A stretch of DNA of 60,414 nucleotides from CAXSEF01 sp964236585 (GCA_964236585.1 CAXSFE010000007.1:1-60414); one strand, 5' to 3'; counted from the first letter of the stretch, positions 22,303-30,224 are shown. Numbers and translations: made by a program. Notes: generated by a model not told the origin, from the letters alone.

Positions 22303-23139
22303 TCAGACCCGCCCGGCCTGCGCCAGCAGGCGCCGGGCGGCGAGCACGACCGGCCTGTCGATCAGCCTGCCGTCGAGCAGTGCGACGCCGCCGCCGGCGA
22401 GCTCGAAGGCGGCGAGCAGCCGCCTTGCCTGGTCGACCTCGGCGGCGGTCGGGGTGAAGGCGAGGTTGACCGCCTCGACCTGCCGCGGATGGATGCAGGC
22501 GCGTCCGGTGAAGCCGAGCGAGCGCGACCGTGCGCTGGAGCTCGCGAGGCCTTCGAGGTCATGCACGTCGATGAGGGGCACGTCGAGAAGCTGCACGCCG
22601 CTCGACGCGCGTGCCGTCGCCAGCACTCCGCGCGCATGCAGCAGTGCGTCCCACCCGAGCCCACAGCCGCTCTCGGCGGCGAAGTCGACCGCACCGAACA
22701 GCAGTCCGGCAACGCCGGGGGCCGCGGCGATCGCCCTCGCCTCGGCGAGCCCGGATGCGCTTTCGACGATCGGCCAGAGCGCCAGCCCGGGCAGCACCCC
22801 GGCAACGAGCGCAGGCTCGGCTGCGCTCGCAACCTTGGGCAGCATCAGGAAGTCCGGTGGCGTCGCCATGTCGGCCAGGCCCGCGAGGTCGCGCCAGCCG
22901 TCCGCGGTCACCAGGCCATTGACGCGAAGTCCGAGGGACGGAGGGCCGCCACGGCCAAGGCGCGCCTCTGCATACGATGCAAGCAGGGCCGGAACGTCGT
23001 GGCGCGCCGCCGCCTTGTCGCCCGGCGGCACCGCGTCCTCCAGGTCGATGCAGACGGCATCGGCGCCGGCCTGCAGCGCCTTCCTCACCCGCTCGGGACG
23101 GTTGCCTGGAACGAACAGCAGGCTGCGGACGCTGCTCAC
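22303..23139 (-). CDS. CoA ester lyase (CitE/HpcH-HpaI aldolase family)
   Basis: TIM-barrel lyase of 278 residues, CitE-like. It shows RSLLFVPGNRPERVRKA, DAVCIDLEDAVPPGDKAAAR, the GLRVNGL block, the PKVASA loop, WPIVESASGLAEARAI and, toward the end, GFTGRACIHPRQVEAVNLAF. Such enzymes cleave malyl-CoA, citramalyl-CoA or similar 3-hydroxyacyl-CoA esters to acetyl-CoA or propionyl-CoA and a 2-oxo acid, with a divalent metal. It is part of the leftward operon with the CoA-transferase. Confidence 0.9.
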   Translation of the reverse strand: MSSVRSLLFVPGNRPERVRKALQAGADAVCIDLEDAVPPGDKAAARHDVPALLASYAEARLGRGGPPSLGLRVNGLVTADGWRDLAGLADMATPPDFLMLPKVASAAEPALVAGVLPGLALWPIVESASGLAEARAIAAAPGVAGLLFGAVDFAAESGCGLGWDALLHARGVLATARASSGVQLLDVPLIDVHDLEGLASSSARSRSLGFTGRACIHPRQVEAVNLAFTPTAAEVDQARRLLAAFELAGGGVALLDGRLIDRPVVLAARRLLAQAGRV

Positions 23140-23206
23140 CGGCCGTTCGCCGCGGATGGCAGGAGGGATGCGCCGCCACCCGCCAGGCGCTGCGTCACGT
23201 CATGCC

Positions 23207-24055
23207 TCAATGCGGCTCCTCGCCGCCCGAGACGTTCATCGACTCCGCCGTGATGTACTGGGCCGCATCCGAGCAGAGGAAGGCGACGGCGCCGGCCGTG
23301 TCCTCCGGTCGTCCCGGTCGGCGCATCGGGATGCGCAGGGCCATCGCCTGCATGTAGCTTTCGACCGAGCCGTGCCCCGTCACCTTGGAGAAGTAGTCGT
23401 TCTGCCAGGCGCCGAGCCCGGTGGTGACGTGGTTCGGGCAGACGTTGTTGACGGTGATGCCGTGCGGGCCGAGCTCGATCGCGGCCGAGCGCGCGAGTCC
23501 CACCAGGCCGTGCTTGGAGGCGGTGTAGGCCTGGGCGTGCGGAAAGCCCGACTTGGCGGCCTGGCTCGCGATGTTGACGATCCGGCCGCCGCAGCCGGCA
23601 GCCACCATGAGCTCGGCCGCGACGCGCAGGCCGAAGAACGCGCCCGTCAGGTTGACGTCGATCACCGCCTGCCAATCCTCGGGCGCCACCTCCAGCAGCG
23701 GCTTCATGATGTAGCCGATCCCGGCATTGTTCACCCAGATGTCGAGCCGGCCGTGACGCGACACCGCATGCCGGCCAAGGGCCGCGACCTCGTCGTAGCG
23801 CCTCACGTCGCAGGCGCAGGTCGAGGCGGCGGCACCGAGCGTGCGCAGCCCCTGTGCCACCTGCTCCATCTCGTCGGCCAGGCCGATCATCGCGGCCGGC
23901 GTGCTCCTGTCCGCCTCGTGCCCGAGGTCGGAGACCACGACGCAGGCACCCGCGGCGGCAAGCCGCGTCGCGATGGCCGCACCCAGGCCGCCGGCACGCC
24001 CCGCGCCCGTGACAACCGCGACCTTGCCGGCAAGGTCGACCCCGGCTCCGCTCAT
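23207..24055 (-). CDS. short-chain dehydrogenase/reductase
   Basis: NAD(P)-dependent SDR of 282 residues. The cofactor loop is TGAGRAGGLG (16-25), with CDV at 82-84 and NNAG at 109-112. The catalytic residues are Ser164, Tyr177 and Lys181 in the YxxxK motif (YTASK). Asp43 after the second strand suggests NAD preference. It overlaps the HapK-like gene by four bases (ATGA). In the pathway it probably oxidises a hydroxyl or reduces a carbonyl of an intermediate. Confidence 0.92.
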   Translation of the reverse strand: MSGAGVDLAGKVAVVTGAGRAGGLGAAIATRLAAAGACVVVSDLGHEADRSTPAAMIGLADEMEQVAQGLRTLGAAASTCACDVRRYDEVAALGRHAVSRHGRLDIWVNNAGIGYIMKPLLEVAPEDWQAVIDVNLTGAFFGLRVAAELMVAAGCGGRIVNIASQAAKSGFPHAQAYTASKHGLVGLARSAAIELGPHGITVNNVCPNHVTTGLGAWQNDYFSKVTGHGSVESYMQAMALRIPMRRPGRPEDTAGAVAFLCSDAAQYITAESMNVSGGEEPH

Positions 24056-24366
24056 GCGGCCGCAAGCGGCTCGGTGGTCAGGAACGTGACGTCGGCCATG
24101 CTGCGGAACGCGGCGGCGATCGCCGTCATCGTTTCGCTCGCCACGTCCTCGCCGAAGTGCGCCATGTCCGACACGTCAATGATCTCGATATAGGCATAGG
24201 GGGGAGCGCCGCCGCCGAGCACGCCGGTGGTGCGCAATATCTCGAAGCCGGCGATCGAGCCGAGCGCGCGCACCGTCGGGAGGTCCGTCGTGCGTGCCCA
24301 GTGCTCGTAGTCCTTCGTGCTGACACCTGGCTTGAGGTTGAACAAGGCGATAAGGCGTGTCGGCAT
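24052..24366 (-). CDS. HapK/REDY-like small protein
   Basis: Protein of 104 residues resembling the REDY-like HapK family (ferredoxin-like, Dabb-type alpha-beta barrel). Conserved stretches are TRLIALFNLKPGVS, YEHWARTTDLPTVRALGSI, GFEILRTTGVLG and YAYIEIIDVSDMAHFGEDVA. HapK/PigK is named from prodigiosin clusters, and the biochemical role of the family is poorly defined. The ATG at 24366 starts just before the conserved TRLIALFNLK. An ATG at 24399 is also in frame, but a -10-like TATACC at 24416-24411 would leave almost no leader for it. It is the first gene of the leftward operon. Confidence 0.75.
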   Translation of the reverse strand: MPTRLIALFNLKPGVSTKDYEHWARTTDLPTVRALGSIAGFEILRTTGVLGGGAPPYAYIEIIDVSDMAHFGEDVASETMTAIAAAFRSMADVTFLTTEPLAAA

Positions 24367-24403
24367 GCAGACCCCGGAAGCGTTTCGAGCGGTGCTCATG
24401 GCG

Positions 24404-24424
24404 GGTCAAAGGTATAGACAAGTG
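24404..24424 (-). promoter_or_regulatory. possible promoter/operator for the leftward operon
   Basis: Read leftward this is CACTTGTCTATACCTTTGA, with a -10-like TATACC and a TTGTC half-site resembling the palindrome at 7631-7644. It lies just upstream of the HapK-like gene. No good -35 is visible and the dyad is imperfect. Confidence 0.3.
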
Positions 24425-24515
24425 ACACCGCGGATGGAAGGCTGTTCGCCATGCAGGAGAAGCCGCCAAGGGGAAATTCCGTGCGCGTGACCGGCACCGT
24501 TCGGCCGGCCGGCTG

Positions 24516-25397
24516 ATGCAGCTCCTGCGCGCTGCCACCCTCGTAACCGCCGATCCGGACGCAACCGCCGCGCGCTATGCCAAATGGTTCGATTACCGAC
24601 TGGTCGAGCGTGGCTCGGTGTCGCGCGAGCGTGCCGATGTGTGGGGCGTGCCTGGCAGTGCCGGACGACACTGTTGCGTCTGCGCGCCGGCCTCCGGCGC
24701 CGAGGTGTATCTCCGCTTCATCGAGGGCGGGACGCCGGACGACTACCAACCGTTGCGCAGCCACGGGTGGGCGGCGATCGAGATCTGCGTGCAGGATGTT
24801 CTTGCATTGCAACGGCATCTGGCGGGGTCGCCGTTCGAGATCATCGGTCCGGCCAAGCCGCTGGACGGATTGCCGATGATCACGGCCATGCAGGTACGCG
24901 GTCCGGACCGGGAGGTCGTCTTCCTCACCCAGATCGATGGCGACCTGCCCGGCCTGGACCTGCCGCGGGCCGTCTGCCCGGTCGACAGGCTTTTCATCGT
25001 CGTCCTCGCCTGTGCCGACCTGCACGCGTCGCGCGCGTGGTTCGCCGACCGGCTGCGGCTTGATCCGGGCGCGACGATGGCGGTCGAGTATGGCGTGCTG
25101 TCGGACGCCTTCGGCCTGCCGGCCACGCAGAAGCACGACATCGCCGCCGTCGCGCACGGTCGCGACGTGTTTCTCGAACTCGACCAGTATCCCTCCGCCG
25201 CAGCGGCGCGGACGCGGCCGGCCGGCGCGCTGCCGCCGGGCATGGCGATGGCGACGTTTCTCAGCCCCGACTTCGCGCGCCTGGACGGCGTGTGGATCGC
25301 CCCTCCCACGACCGCGGCCGGAGTGATCTATGCCGGCCGGATGAGTGGCGTCGTGGTCGCTCCGGATGGCAGCCTCGTCGAGGTCGTCGCCCTGTGA
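24516..25397 (+). CDS. two-domain VOC (glyoxalase/dioxygenase fold) protein
   Basis: Protein of 293 residues with two vicinal-oxygen-chelate modules. The first (about 1-130) contains RAATLVTADPDATAARYAKW and EVYLRFIEGG, with REVVFLTQIDGD. The second (about 145-290) has FIVVLACADLHASRAWFADR, KHDIAAVAHGRDVFLELDQY and VVVAPDGSLVEVVAL. VOC proteins include extradiol dioxygenases, glyoxalases and isomerases, and the metal ligands cannot be assigned with confidence here. It is the first gene rightward of the divergent intergenic region. A role in ring or intermediate turnover is inference. Confidence 0.78.
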   Translation: MQLLRAATLVTADPDATAARYAKWFDYRLVERGSVSRERADVWGVPGSAGRHCCVCAPASGAEVYLRFIEGGTPDDYQPLRSHGWAAIEICVQDVLALQRHLAGSPFEIIGPAKPLDGLPMITAMQVRGPDREVVFLTQIDGDLPGLDLPRAVCPVDRLFIVVLACADLHASRAWFADRLRLDPGATMAVEYGVLSDAFGLPATQKHDIAAVAHGRDVFLELDQYPSAAAARTRPAGALPPGMAMATFLSPDFARLDGVWIAPPTTAAGVIYAGRMSGVVVAPDGSLVEVVAL

Positions 25398-25443
25398 GGG
25401 GTGCCCGCAGCCGTTACGCTGCCCGGCTGACCCTCGATGGTGC

Positions 25444-25480
25444 TTGACGGCGAGCGCGAATGTCATTTGTCTGGTCAAAT
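25444..25480 (+). promoter_or_regulatory. possible promoter with operator-like imperfect palindrome
   Basis: A -35-like TTGACG lies at 25444-25449. ATTTGTCTGGTCAAAT at 25465-25480 is an imperfect palindrome over the -10 region, followed by AAGGAGC and the methyltransferase start. Its core TGTCTGGTCA matches TGTCCGGACA of 7631-7644 at eight of ten positions. Control by the same GntR protein is inference. Confidence 0.42.
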
Positions 25481-25500
25481 CATTCGGAAGGAGCGCCCTG

Positions 25501-26679
25501 ATGCCGATGGAATTGCTTCACGAGATGAAGGTTGCGCATGACCGGAACACCTGCGCCCGGCAGGACTTCGTGTCCTCGGTTCGCGGCTACCTGCTCAACG
25601 AGATGGCGGCAGGCATGAAGCAGCGTTACCGGGACGCCGTCGAGCCGGCGCTGGAGCGCCAGCTCGGACGCAAGCCGGAGACCCAGGACGAGGTGCATGC
25701 CGCCATGCGGGGCGACGTGATCTTCAAGTTCTACAGTGCAGTTCGTTACAACGCCCAGGAGATGGTGTGGCGCTCGGTGATACCGGCGATCGAGGCCGGG
25801 CTGCCGGCGATGCAGGCCAAGGCGGCCGCGCTCGACGGCGTCGCCGGCGGCAGCCTGTCGCTCGACCCGGCGCTCGAGCCGCCGGAGAACGTGACCGCGA
25901 TCGACGTCCACCTCATGCCGGGCGTCTACGCGTCGCCGGAGACGCCGGCTGCCGGCGCCATCTACGACAACGGCCTCGCGGTGTTCTCGGCCGGGTTCAT
26001 GGGCAAGGGCCTCGACGACATCGGCATGTCGATGGCCAACTACATCGCCAAGCGCTATCCGGATTTCGCGCCTGCCGACATCCTGGATTGCGGCTGCACC
26101 GTCGGGCACAACACGCTCGCCTGGAAGCGCAGCTTCCCGAACGCCCGCGTGCACGGGGTTGACGTCTCGTCGTCGGTGCTCCGCTATGCCCACGCGCGTG
26201 CCGGCAGCCTCGACCTCGCGGCGGACTTCAGCCAGATGGACGCGACCGCGCTCGCCTTCCCCGACAACAGCTTCGACGTCGTCTTCAGCTCGATGTTCCT
26301 GCACGAGCTGTCCGTCGCCGACATCCGGCGCTTCATGGCGGAGGCACACCGCGTGCTGCGGCCCGGCGGCCTGCTGGTGAACATGGAACTGCCGCCGAAC
26401 GACGCGCTCGACCCCTATGACCAGTTCTATCTTGACTGGGACTGCTACTACAACGCCGAGCCGTACTACCGCGCCTTCCGTGACCAGTCGTACGAGGGCC
26501 TGACGCAGGCCGGCGGCTTCCCGGCCGACACGTACTTCCAGTTCACCGTGCCGCAGTACACCTACATGTCGGACGCCGACTTCACCGAGGCTGTGCGCGG
26601 AGAGGCAGTGATCGGCGGCGAGACCGGCCGGCTCAGCGCGGCGCTGAGGTGGTTCGGCTTCGGCGCCTGGAAGCGCTAG
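25501..26679 (+). CDS. class I SAM-dependent methyltransferase
   Basis: Protein of 392 residues. An N-terminal helical region of about 190 residues precedes a Rossmann methyltransferase domain. SAM-binding motif I is DILDCGCTVGHNTLAW, followed by the acidic loop VHGVDVSSSVLRYAHARA, then QMDATALAFPDNSFDVVFSS (motif II/III) and HRVLRPGGLLVNMEL. The ATG at 25501 has AAGGAG nine bases upstream, and a longer in-frame reading from 25345 overlaps the VOC gene. The methyl acceptor is unknown. An O- or N-methylation within a catabolic operon is unusual, unless it protects or detoxifies an intermediate. Confidence 0.85.
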   Translation: MPMELLHEMKVAHDRNTCARQDFVSSVRGYLLNEMAAGMKQRYRDAVEPALERQLGRKPETQDEVHAAMRGDVIFKFYSAVRYNAQEMVWRSVIPAIEAGLPAMQAKAAALDGVAGGSLSLDPALEPPENVTAIDVHLMPGVYASPETPAAGAIYDNGLAVFSAGFMGKGLDDIGMSMANYIAKRYPDFAPADILDCGCTVGHNTLAWKRSFPNARVHGVDVSSSVLRYAHARAGSLDLAADFSQMDATALAFPDNSFDVVFSSMFLHELSVADIRRFMAEAHRVLRPGGLLVNMELPPNDALDPYDQFYLDWDCYYNAEPYYRAFRDQSYEGLTQAGGFPADTYFQFTVPQYTYMSDADFTEAVRGEAVIGGETGRLSAALRWFGFGAWKR

Positions 26680-26680
26680 G

Positions 26681-26974
26681 ATGTCGGTGCTGCCCCTCGA
26701 TGCGGCCGGGCGCCGCCCGGCCTTCTTCGAGCAGGACGGTATAGACCAGATGCTCTCCATGATCATGGAGGTCTCCGCCGGGCTCTGGATCGTCCGTGAG
26801 CGGCTGTTCATCGTCGAAGCCGTGCTGGCCCGGCACGGCGTCGTGGCAGGCGAGGCCGTGGAGGCCTACAAGCCCAGCGAGGCCGAGCAGGCCACGCTGA
26901 ACGCGCTGCGGGCCGAGATGACGACGCAGATATTCCGCACCCTGGGGCGGGATCATCGTCCCGCCCGGGGCTGA
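26681..26974 (+). CDS. small conserved-looking hypothetical protein
   Basis: Protein of 97 residues, starting one base after the methyltransferase stop and followed 33 bases later by the RutA homologue. The central helix IDQMLSMIMEVSAGLWIVRE, then RLFIVEAVLARHGVVAGEAV, looks like a helical, possibly dimeric subunit. No transmembrane segment or cysteine is present. I do not recognise the family. Its tight placement suggests it partners the methyltransferase or the oxygenase. Confidence 0.6.
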   Translation: MSVLPLDAAGRRPAFFEQDGIDQMLSMIMEVSAGLWIVRERLFIVEAVLARHGVVAGEAVEAYKPSEAEQATLNALRAEMTTQIFRTLGRDHRPARG

Positions 26975-27007
26975 CAGGCTCCCCTCGCGTCCGACCTGGA
27001 GCGGCAC

Positions 27008-28087
27008 ATGGATATCGGCGTCTTCATTCCGATCGGCAACAATGGCTGGCTGATCTCGACGGCAGCCCCGCAGTACAAGCCGAGCTTCGCGCTGAACCGC
27101 CAGATCGTGCAGAAGGCGGAGGCGTGCGGCCTCGACTTCGCCCTGTCGATGATCAAGCTGCGCGGCTTCGGAGGCGAGACCGAATTCTGGGATCACAACC
27201 TGGAGTCGTTCACGCTGATGGCCGGCCTTGCCGCGGTCACGACCCGGATCAGGCTCTACGCGTCCGTGGCCCTGCTGACGATCCCGCCGGCGATCGTCGC
27301 CCGCATGGCGGTCACGATCGACGACATCGCGCCAGGACGGTTCGGCGTCAACATCGTGTCCGGCTGGCAGAAGGCCGAGTACGACCAGATGTCGGTGTGG
27401 CCGGGGGACAACTACTTCGGCTACCGTTACGACTACAGCAGCGAATACGTCTCGGTCATGCGCGAGCTTTGGGAGACCGGGGCATCGAGCTTCGCCGGCC
27501 GGCACTTCACCATGAACGACTGCCGTCTGAGCCCGCGTCCGCACCACCCGATCCCGCTGGTCGCCGCCGGCCAGAGCGAGCGTGGCATGCGCTTCGCCGC
27601 CGAATATGCGGACTACAACTTCGTGATCGGCCGCGGCGTGAACACTCCGACCGCCCATGCGCCGGGCAACCGGCAGCTGATCGAGGCCGCCGCCCGCACA
27701 GGCCGCGCCGTCGGATCCTACGTGCTGTTCATGATCATCGCCGACGAGACCGACGCGGCCGCCGAGGCACGCTGGGCGGCCTACAAGGCCGGCATCGACG
27801 TCGAGGCCCTGGCCTGGATGGCGGAACAGGGGTCGGCCGACACCACCGCCGCGGCAGGCTCGACCGCCCGCCACATCAACCTTCCCGAGGGTGCGGTCAA
27901 CCTCAACATCGGCACCCTGGTCGGCTCCTACGAGACGGTCGCGTCGCTGCTCGACGAGGCGGCTGCGGTCGAAGGGTCGGCCGGGATCATGCTGGTCTTC
28001 GATGACTTCCTGGAAGGCATGGACCGCTTCGCCGATCGGATCCAGCCGCGCATGGCCTGTCGTCGCGCCCAGTCCGTCGCGGCCTGA
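27008..28087 (+). CDS. rutA: RutA-like FMN-dependent (flavin-N5-peroxide) monooxygenase
   Basis: LLM-class flavin monooxygenase of 359 residues, strikingly close to pyrimidine oxygenase RutA. The segments IGVFIPIGNNGWLISTAAPQ, QKAEACGLDFALSMIKLRGF, TEFWDHNLESFTLMAGLAAV, NIVSGWQKAEY and YVLFMIIADETDAAAEA follow RutA almost residue for residue. RutA uses reduced FMN and oxygen to cleave the uracil C4 amide, and relatives cleave other amides or C-X bonds. None of rutC, rutD, rutE or rutF is nearby, so a flavin reductase must act in trans. With an amidohydrolase two genes downstream, cleavage of a cyclic amide is likely. Uracil itself is not established as substrate. Confidence 0.88.
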   Translation: MDIGVFIPIGNNGWLISTAAPQYKPSFALNRQIVQKAEACGLDFALSMIKLRGFGGETEFWDHNLESFTLMAGLAAVTTRIRLYASVALLTIPPAIVARMAVTIDDIAPGRFGVNIVSGWQKAEYDQMSVWPGDNYFGYRYDYSSEYVSVMRELWETGASSFAGRHFTMNDCRLSPRPHHPIPLVAAGQSERGMRFAAEYADYNFVIGRGVNTPTAHAPGNRQLIEAAARTGRAVGSYVLFMIIADETDAAAEARWAAYKAGIDVEALAWMAEQGSADTTAAAGSTARHINLPEGAVNLNIGTLVGSYETVASLLDEAAAVEGSAGIMLVFDDFLEGMDRFADRIQPRMACRRAQSVAA

Positions 28088-29586
28088 TGCCCCTGCGCAC
28101 GGCGGCGCCTCGTGCGGAGGTCGCCCCCGACCTCCGGCATGGCTGGCGCGTGCTGTCGGCGACCAGCATCGGCGTGCTGCTGACATTCACCAACACCAGC
28201 ACGCTGGACGTGGCGCTGCCCTCGATCGTCCGTTCGCTGCGGGCCGGGCCCGGCCAGGCGGGATGGATCCTGCTCAGCTACATGCTGGTGAACACCCTGC
28301 TGCTGCTGGTGTTCGGGCGGCTCGCCGACCTGGTCGGGCGACGCGGCCTCTACCTCGCCGGGCTTGCGCTGTTCATCCTGGCCAGCCTCGGCTGCGGCGC
28401 GTCCGGGAGCGCCGGCATGCTGATCGCCATGCGCATGGCCAGCGCCGTCGGCGCCGCCGCCATCATCACCAACACCACGGCCCTGCTGGCCGACGCGTTC
28501 CCGCAGGACCGTCTGGCGGGTGCGCTCGGCCTGAACGCGATGGTGGCCGCGCTGTCGCAGATGCTTGGACCGGCGCTGGGCGGCCTGCTGGTGCAGCATC
28601 TCGGCTGGCGCGCGCTGTTCTGGCTCAACGTTCCGGTCGGGCTGGTCGGGCTCGGCTGGGCCGCCCTGGTGCTGCGACCGCCCGCGGCGCGTCCGGCGGA
28701 GCGGTTCGACCTGGCCGGCGCGCTGCTCTCCTGCATCGCGTTGTCCGGCCTGATCCTGGTGATGTCCGAGGGCGGCCCGCTGGGCTGGACCAGCCCGGTG
28801 GTGCTGGCCGGGCTCGGCGCCTTCGTCGTCGGGCTGCCCTGCTTCCTGGCGGTGCAGGCGAGCGTCCGTGCGCCGCTGCTCGACCTGCGCCTGTTCGCCG
28901 ATCCGCGCCGCACCGGCGCCTACGCCAGCGCGTTCCTGATCTCGGCGGTGCAGTTCGCGACGGTGCTGCTGCTGTCGCTCTACCTGCAGTCGGCCGGCCA
29001 CATGACGCCGTTGCAGGCCGGGTTGCGCATCGTCCCGGTGGCGATCGGCATGGCCGCGACGGCACCGCTGGCCGGGCGATGGGCGAACCGGTTCCGCGAA
29101 GGGGCGCTGCCGACCGCGGGGACGCTGATCGCCGCCTGCGGGCTGGCGCTGGTCACGGCCTCGCTGCGCGACGGCATGGAATGGGCGTTGTGCACCGCGG
29201 GCCTGCTCTCGGTCGGGATCGGCACCGGCCTGTTCATGACGCCGAACACCAGCGCCATCATGAACGGGGTCGCCGAGGATCGCCGCGGCATCGCCAACGG
29301 GGTGCGGGCGATGCTGCAGAACGCAGGGTTCCTGATTGGCACCGCCTTGTCGCTGGCGATCGCCACCTGGCCGCTCTCCGCCCCGGCCCGGCGCGCGGTC
29401 TATGCCGGCACGCTGCCGACGCTGTCCGGGTTGCGCGGGAGTGACCTTGACGCCGGCTTCCGCAACGCCCTGCTCTCCCTGATCGGACTCTGCCTTGCGG
29501 GCACGGCGATCTCGCTCGCCCGAACGCAGCGACCCAGGCCGCAGGGCCTGATCGCCCGCCCCTCGCACGGAGATCAGGTATCGTGA
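28087..29586 (+). CDS. MFS transporter, DHA2 (14-TM, EmrB/QacA-like) family
   Basis: Inner-membrane drug/H+ antiporter-type protein of 499 residues with about 14 hydrophobic segments. The first segment has TNTSTLDVALPSIVRSLRAG, matching the DHA2 pattern D-x-T-x-V-N-x-A-L-P in degenerate form. The LVFGRLADLVGRRGLYLAGL loop is MFS motif A. ALGGLLVQHLGWRALFWLNV is the family's motif C region. Its ATG overlaps the RutA-like stop by one base. It could export a toxic intermediate or, less often for this family, import the substrate. Confidence 0.9.
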   Translation: MPLRTAAPRAEVAPDLRHGWRVLSATSIGVLLTFTNTSTLDVALPSIVRSLRAGPGQAGWILLSYMLVNTLLLLVFGRLADLVGRRGLYLAGLALFILASLGCGASGSAGMLIAMRMASAVGAAAIITNTTALLADAFPQDRLAGALGLNAMVAALSQMLGPALGGLLVQHLGWRALFWLNVPVGLVGLGWAALVLRPPAARPAERFDLAGALLSCIALSGLILVMSEGGPLGWTSPVVLAGLGAFVVGLPCFLAVQASVRAPLLDLRLFADPRRTGAYASAFLISAVQFATVLLLSLYLQSAGHMTPLQAGLRIVPVAIGMAATAPLAGRWANRFREGALPTAGTLIAACGLALVTASLRDGMEWALCTAGLLSVGIGTGLFMTPNTSAIMNGVAEDRRGIANGVRAMLQNAGFLIGTALSLAIATWPLSAPARRAVYAGTLPTLSGLRGSDLDAGFRNALLSLIGLCLAGTAISLARTQRPRPQGLIARPSHGDQVS

Positions 29587-30224
29587 GTGATCAGGAGGTC
29601 TATGAGCGTCAGGGCTTCGGCCGCACGACCGGACTTGGCGACCGGATCGCGCTGGTGCTGGTCGACTTCACCGAGGGCTTCGTCGATCCGGCATGCTTCG
29701 GCGGCGGCAACATCGCCGACGCTGTCCAGCACACGCGCGGCCTGCTGGATCTGGCCCGGGACCTGGACTGGCCGATCGCCCACACGAGGGTGGTCTACGC
29801 CGAGGACGGGGCCGACGCTGGTGCATTCGCCCGCAAGGTTCCGGGCCTGCTGAGACTCACCGAGCAGAGCACGCTGAGCCAGATCGTGCCCCCCCTGACG
29901 CCGCGGCCTGGCGAACTGGTGATCCGCAAGACCCAGCCCTCGGCGTTCTTCGAGACCGGCTTCGCCGCCTGGCTTGCCTGGCGCCGCGTCGACACGCTGG
30001 TCGTCGCCGGCTGCACCACCTCGGGCTGCGTGCGAGCGACTGTCGTCGATGCGGTGAGCCACAACCTGCGCACGATCGTGCCGTCCGACTGCGTCGGCGA
30101 CCGGGCCATCGGTCCGCATCGAGCCAGCCTGTTCGACATGGACCAGAAGTATGCCGACATCCTCGACACCCGGTTGCTGCGGGACATGCTCGGTCACGCT
30201 GCCGGAGCGCGGGGGCCGGTCTGA
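29583..30224 (+). CDS. isochorismatase-fold cysteine amidohydrolase (N-carbamoylsarcosine amidase-like)
   Basis: Protein of 213 residues. The triad of the family is visible as Asp28 (LVLVDFTEGF), Lys116 (VIRKTQPSAFF) and Cys149 (CTTSGCVRATV). The N-terminal VYERQGFG and the FGGGNIADAV insertion resemble N-carbamoylsarcosine amidohydrolases more than E. coli RutB. These enzymes hydrolyse a carbamoyl or carboxamide group, releasing ammonia (and CO2 for carbamoyl substrates). The GTG start overlaps the exporter stop (GTGA). In analogy to the rut pathway it may hydrolyse the product released by the RutA-like oxygenase. This is the last gene of the island. Confidence 0.88.
   Translation: MSDQEVYERQGFGRTTGLGDRIALVLVDFTEGFVDPACFGGGNIADAVQHTRGLLDLARDLDWPIAHTRVVYAEDGADAGAFARKVPGLLRLTEQSTLSQIVPPLTPRPGELVIRKTQPSAFFETGFAAWLAWRRVDTLVVAGCTTSGCVRATVVDAVSHNLRTIVPSDCVGDRAIGPHRASLFDMDQKYADILDTRLLRDMLGHAAGARGPV

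Noticed and set aside
29583..30224. Assignment of the amidohydrolase as RutB
   Set aside because: The N-terminal VYERQGFG and the GGGNI insertion fit N-carbamoylsarcosine amidase-like proteins better than RutB, so no rutB symbol was given.
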